DNA of 64,000 bases from Buddleja alternifolia (taxonomy: Eukaryota; Streptophyta; Magnoliopsida; Lamiales; Scrophulariaceae), in assembly GCA_019426215.1 (NCBI GenBank), contig CM033393.1:50036645-50100644 (forward strand). The letters run 5' to 3'. Position numbers and translations under genes: made by a program. This document shows positions 61,508-64,000 of the stretch, in pieces. Each line of letters starts with the position of its first letter. The first letter of the stretch is position 1. The notes beneath the pieces were generated by a model, which was not told where the DNA came from, made no database searches, and saw only the letters and a list, made by a program, of their open reading frames with translations.

Positions 61508-61666
61508 TTATCGTTGGGAAATTCTAGCCCAGACCCAGATCGGCTGCATCCAAGTGTATTTTTTAAAATAACTTACCAATTATATAGCAAGTGTAATACA
61601 CTCTCCTTGTGAAATACATTTGGGTGCGGCCAAACCGGGTCTGAGCTAGAATTTTCCCTTATGGTT
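61508..61666. mobile_element. hAT-like foldback MITE in the 3' flank of ABCB gene 2
   Basis: The element 61516-61658 (143 bp) has about 48-bp inverted arms (GGGAAATTCTAGCCCAGACC against the complement GGGAAAATTCTAGCTCAGAC). It is flanked by TTATCGTT and TTATGGTT, a 7-of-8 match. The paralogous flank at 51755-51775 (GTTGTGTATAGTTGCATTTC) is uninterrupted. Confidence 0.8.
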
Positions 61667-62004
61667 TGCATTTCTTGTGTTTATGTTAGATTACTGATTA
61701 TATGCTACGTAGGAATAATTGAAAATTACTCTAAATATCCATGTGCATTAGTTACAGAAATTATTTGTAGTTCGTGTCATATTTGACTTGTACAATTCAA
61801 GTAATTATAACTTTTGTATTTAATCATAAATATAAATTGAATAATACATTTGCGGAACAGAATAATTTTATCTAACCTAGGAAAACATGCATAATGTATA
61901 CAAAAACGTAAAATTAGGTCGTATTGTGTCACCTCTCGAACAATTGATTTATATATGTATTCCATTCATGCGTGAGTAATTTTGTTCTAAAGCTAGGGTT
62001 CTAA

Positions 62005-62305
62005 ACTTATCAAGCTGAGACGAACGAGTTGTTGTTCAAATTTGTTTAAATTATTGCAAGTTTTAAAATTTATGTTTGATCTTGATTAGATTGTTAATCA
62101 AGCCAAACACGAGTCGAGCTCGAGTATCTTGATTTTTTTGCACATATTTTATAATTTCTTTACTAATCGAGTCGAGTTTCAAAACCTATCAAATACAAAA
62201 TTTTGTTCAAGCTTGATTTGATATCCTAACGAATCGAGCTCAAAAAAACTTTTAATGAGCAATCTCGAGTGGATTATTGAGTAATTTGGTTCATCCTTCA
62301 TTTAT
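62005..62305 (+). repeat. Dispersed repeat, copy 2
   Basis: Related to 17660-18000 over about 300 bp, in the same orientation. Non-coding, no ends fixed. Confidence 0.6.
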
Positions 62306-63080
62306 GTCTAATGCCAATCTACCATGTAACGTTCTATCGGAGTATCGGTACGAAACGATATAGCTCTGGGCTAAGGATCTTGCAGAAATTTCGACGAAAA
62401 ATCATCACGAAATTTTGGAGCCCAAATAGCTTTTAAGATTGAAAGCCCAATTTGTGTAAGCCCACTACACTCTAGAATTTTGGTCCCTTTTTTTACTTTT
62501 CTTTTTTTTTGATAAGTGTAGAAACATTTAAATCTCATTATTCAATAAAATTCAGTCGCCCTCAAATTATATGTCAATAATTGGACATAGCCTTAGTTTC
62601 TTTAGCTATTTACTTATTGCAATAACACAAATCTACTTATTAAAGTTTTCATCGCTTGTTATCATTCTTGATATAGCATAAACTTAATTAGGGATTGAAA
62701 AGACAAGTTAGTACTTGATTTAATGTAAAAATGAAAAAGAAAATAGTTATAAAGGACAAAATTATGTATTTAAAAGTAAAATTTAGTCAAATAGACAATA
62801 TATCAAGCGCATGTTGATTTTTCTTGTCCATGTGCTAGCATTAAAACAACCTGTTTCTTATTGGAGGGAGATGTTGCTATCATAAGCTAGCTTAATAAAT
62901 CAAAAACTATGTGTTAGCATTTGTCACAATGATAATGGCACCTAAAACTCATTACCGTGATAGCTATTATGTCCATGTATCCTACCTAATCTTAGCTTAA
63001 AAATCTTAAAAGTATCACTAAACTATGCATTAAAATCAATTCAAAACAAAAGCTTAGCATATTACTTAAATTAGATTTCA
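62306..63080. other. Intergenic spacer
   Basis: AT-rich. No gene, tRNA or clear repeat recognised. Confidence 0.35.
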
Positions 63081-63083
63081 TTC

Positions 63084-63680
63084 AACTTAATGCTAAACGA
63101 CAAATCTACGTCCCGTTATTTACCACTTCAAAATTCAACACGTAGAACTCACGTATTAGTTCGATCATCAAAGATATCAACAAATGATAGCTTTTTCATT
63201 GACACGTGCGATCCAAGTCTTGCATTTTTCACTCAATTTATTGCTAAACGACAAAAAATCTACATACTATTACTCATTACTTCAAGAATCAACACGTGGA
63301 ACTCACTTATTCATTCGTTGAAGATATAAACAAGTGATAGATATTTCACTGACACTCGTCCGATCCAAAATTTACAATTTTCAATCAACTTAATGCTAAA
63401 TGATAAATCTACATACCGTTATTCACTACTTCAAGAAACAACACGTAGAGCTCACATATTCGTTCGATCATCGCAGATATCAATAAACGACAGATTTTTC
63501 ATTGACACATGTCCGATCCAAAACTTATATCAATTAACTTAATTCTAAACAACAAATCTATATACAGTTATTCACTATTTCATGAATCAACACGTAACAC
63601 GTATTCGTTCGATCATAAAAAATATCAATAAACGATAAATTCTTCACTAACACACACGTTCCGAACCAGATCTCACAGTG
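63084..63680. repeat. Four tandem copies of an approximately 150-bp repeat
   Basis: Copies start at about 63084, 63235, 63387 and 63536 (spacing 151, 152 and 149). Each carries GCTAAACGACAAATCTAC-like, CAACACGTAGAACTCAC-like and TTTTTCATTGACAC strings. It is a short satellite-like array, diverged by many substitutions. Confidence 0.8.
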
Positions 63681-64000
63681 AATACATCAATCACAAGTAT
63701 TGCTACATGCACATCCCAAACTCAATAGTCATCATGCTACAAACAACTCTTTATTTCTTCTTCCCTGCCCACTTCACCTCACACTTGAAGTTCCTAACTT
63801 TGGAATGAAATTTCAAAACGGGCAGACATTACTTGATAGAAATTGTTGGATCGCACACCGTTTGATCAGCCCAACCACTTTAAAATCTTTTTAAAACCCA
63901 CAAAGCCCAAATATAGATACATTCTAACACAAAAAGCCTAAAATATTTTTCAATCATCATCATATAAAAACGGAGAGTCACGTAATAAGAGTAAAATCTC
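63681..64000. other. Window end, no gene recognised
   Basis: The small open frame 63700-63894 has no motif. Nothing else is seen. Confidence 0.3.

Noticed and set aside
63084..63680. CRISPR-like spaced repeats
   Set aside because: The units are long diverged tandem repeats with no short identical repeat and unique spacer pattern; the genome is a plant.

Overview
The window is nuclear DNA of a flowering plant. Intron-rich genes, ABCB15-type transporters, a plant type I inositol-polyphosphate 5-phosphatase, Ty1/copia, CACTA, Helitron and PIF/Harbinger-like elements, and very AT-rich spacers all fit a eudicot. I cannot name the species. All exon boundaries were read by eye from frame and splice signals.

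Layout. (1) 1-5.5 kb: two convergent host genes, a seven-exon inositol-polyphosphate 5-phosphatase (+) and a nine-exon coiled-coil protein of unknown function (-). (2) 5,739-9,132: a 3.4-kb foldback transposon with a 10-bp target-site duplication. Its interior is a huge inverted minisatellite, (A/C/T)-rich on the left and its complement on the right. (3) 11,254-17,445: a small TRIM-like LTR element whose 3' LTR is split by a 5.25-kb Ty1/copia element, which is itself interrupted by a 397-bp MITE. (4) 17.4-30 kb: gene-poor spacer with Tourist-like MITEs, foldback repeats and SINE-like pieces. (5) 30,018-35,707 and 56,415-61,427: two seven-exon paralogous ABCB (MDR/P-glycoprotein type) transporter genes, each predicted at 1,258 aa. 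They lie on a tandem segmental duplication that includes their upstream spacers. (6) 35,884-51,724: a Helitron-like insertion in the 3' flank of the first ABCB gene, confirmed by the uninterrupted paralogous flank of the second. Nested in it is an 11.6-kb CACTA element (39,337-50,895) with a broken TNP2-type transposase, a TNPA/Ptta-like gene and an apparently intact F-box gene. (7) 61.7-64 kb: dispersed and tandem repeats.

How it fits together. The functional cargo is the 5-phosphatase, the coiled-coil protein and the two ABCB exporters. The rest is a layered record of transposition: MITE in copia in TRIM, and CACTA in Helitron in ABCB 3' flank. Because the ABCB locus is duplicated, several insertions have a paralogous empty site in the same window, so their boundaries are well supported. 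The observations most worth pursuing are the palindromic minisatellite transposon, the Helitron/CACTA nest that displaces an ABCB 3' end by about 15.8 kb, and the F-box gene carried inside the CACTA element.
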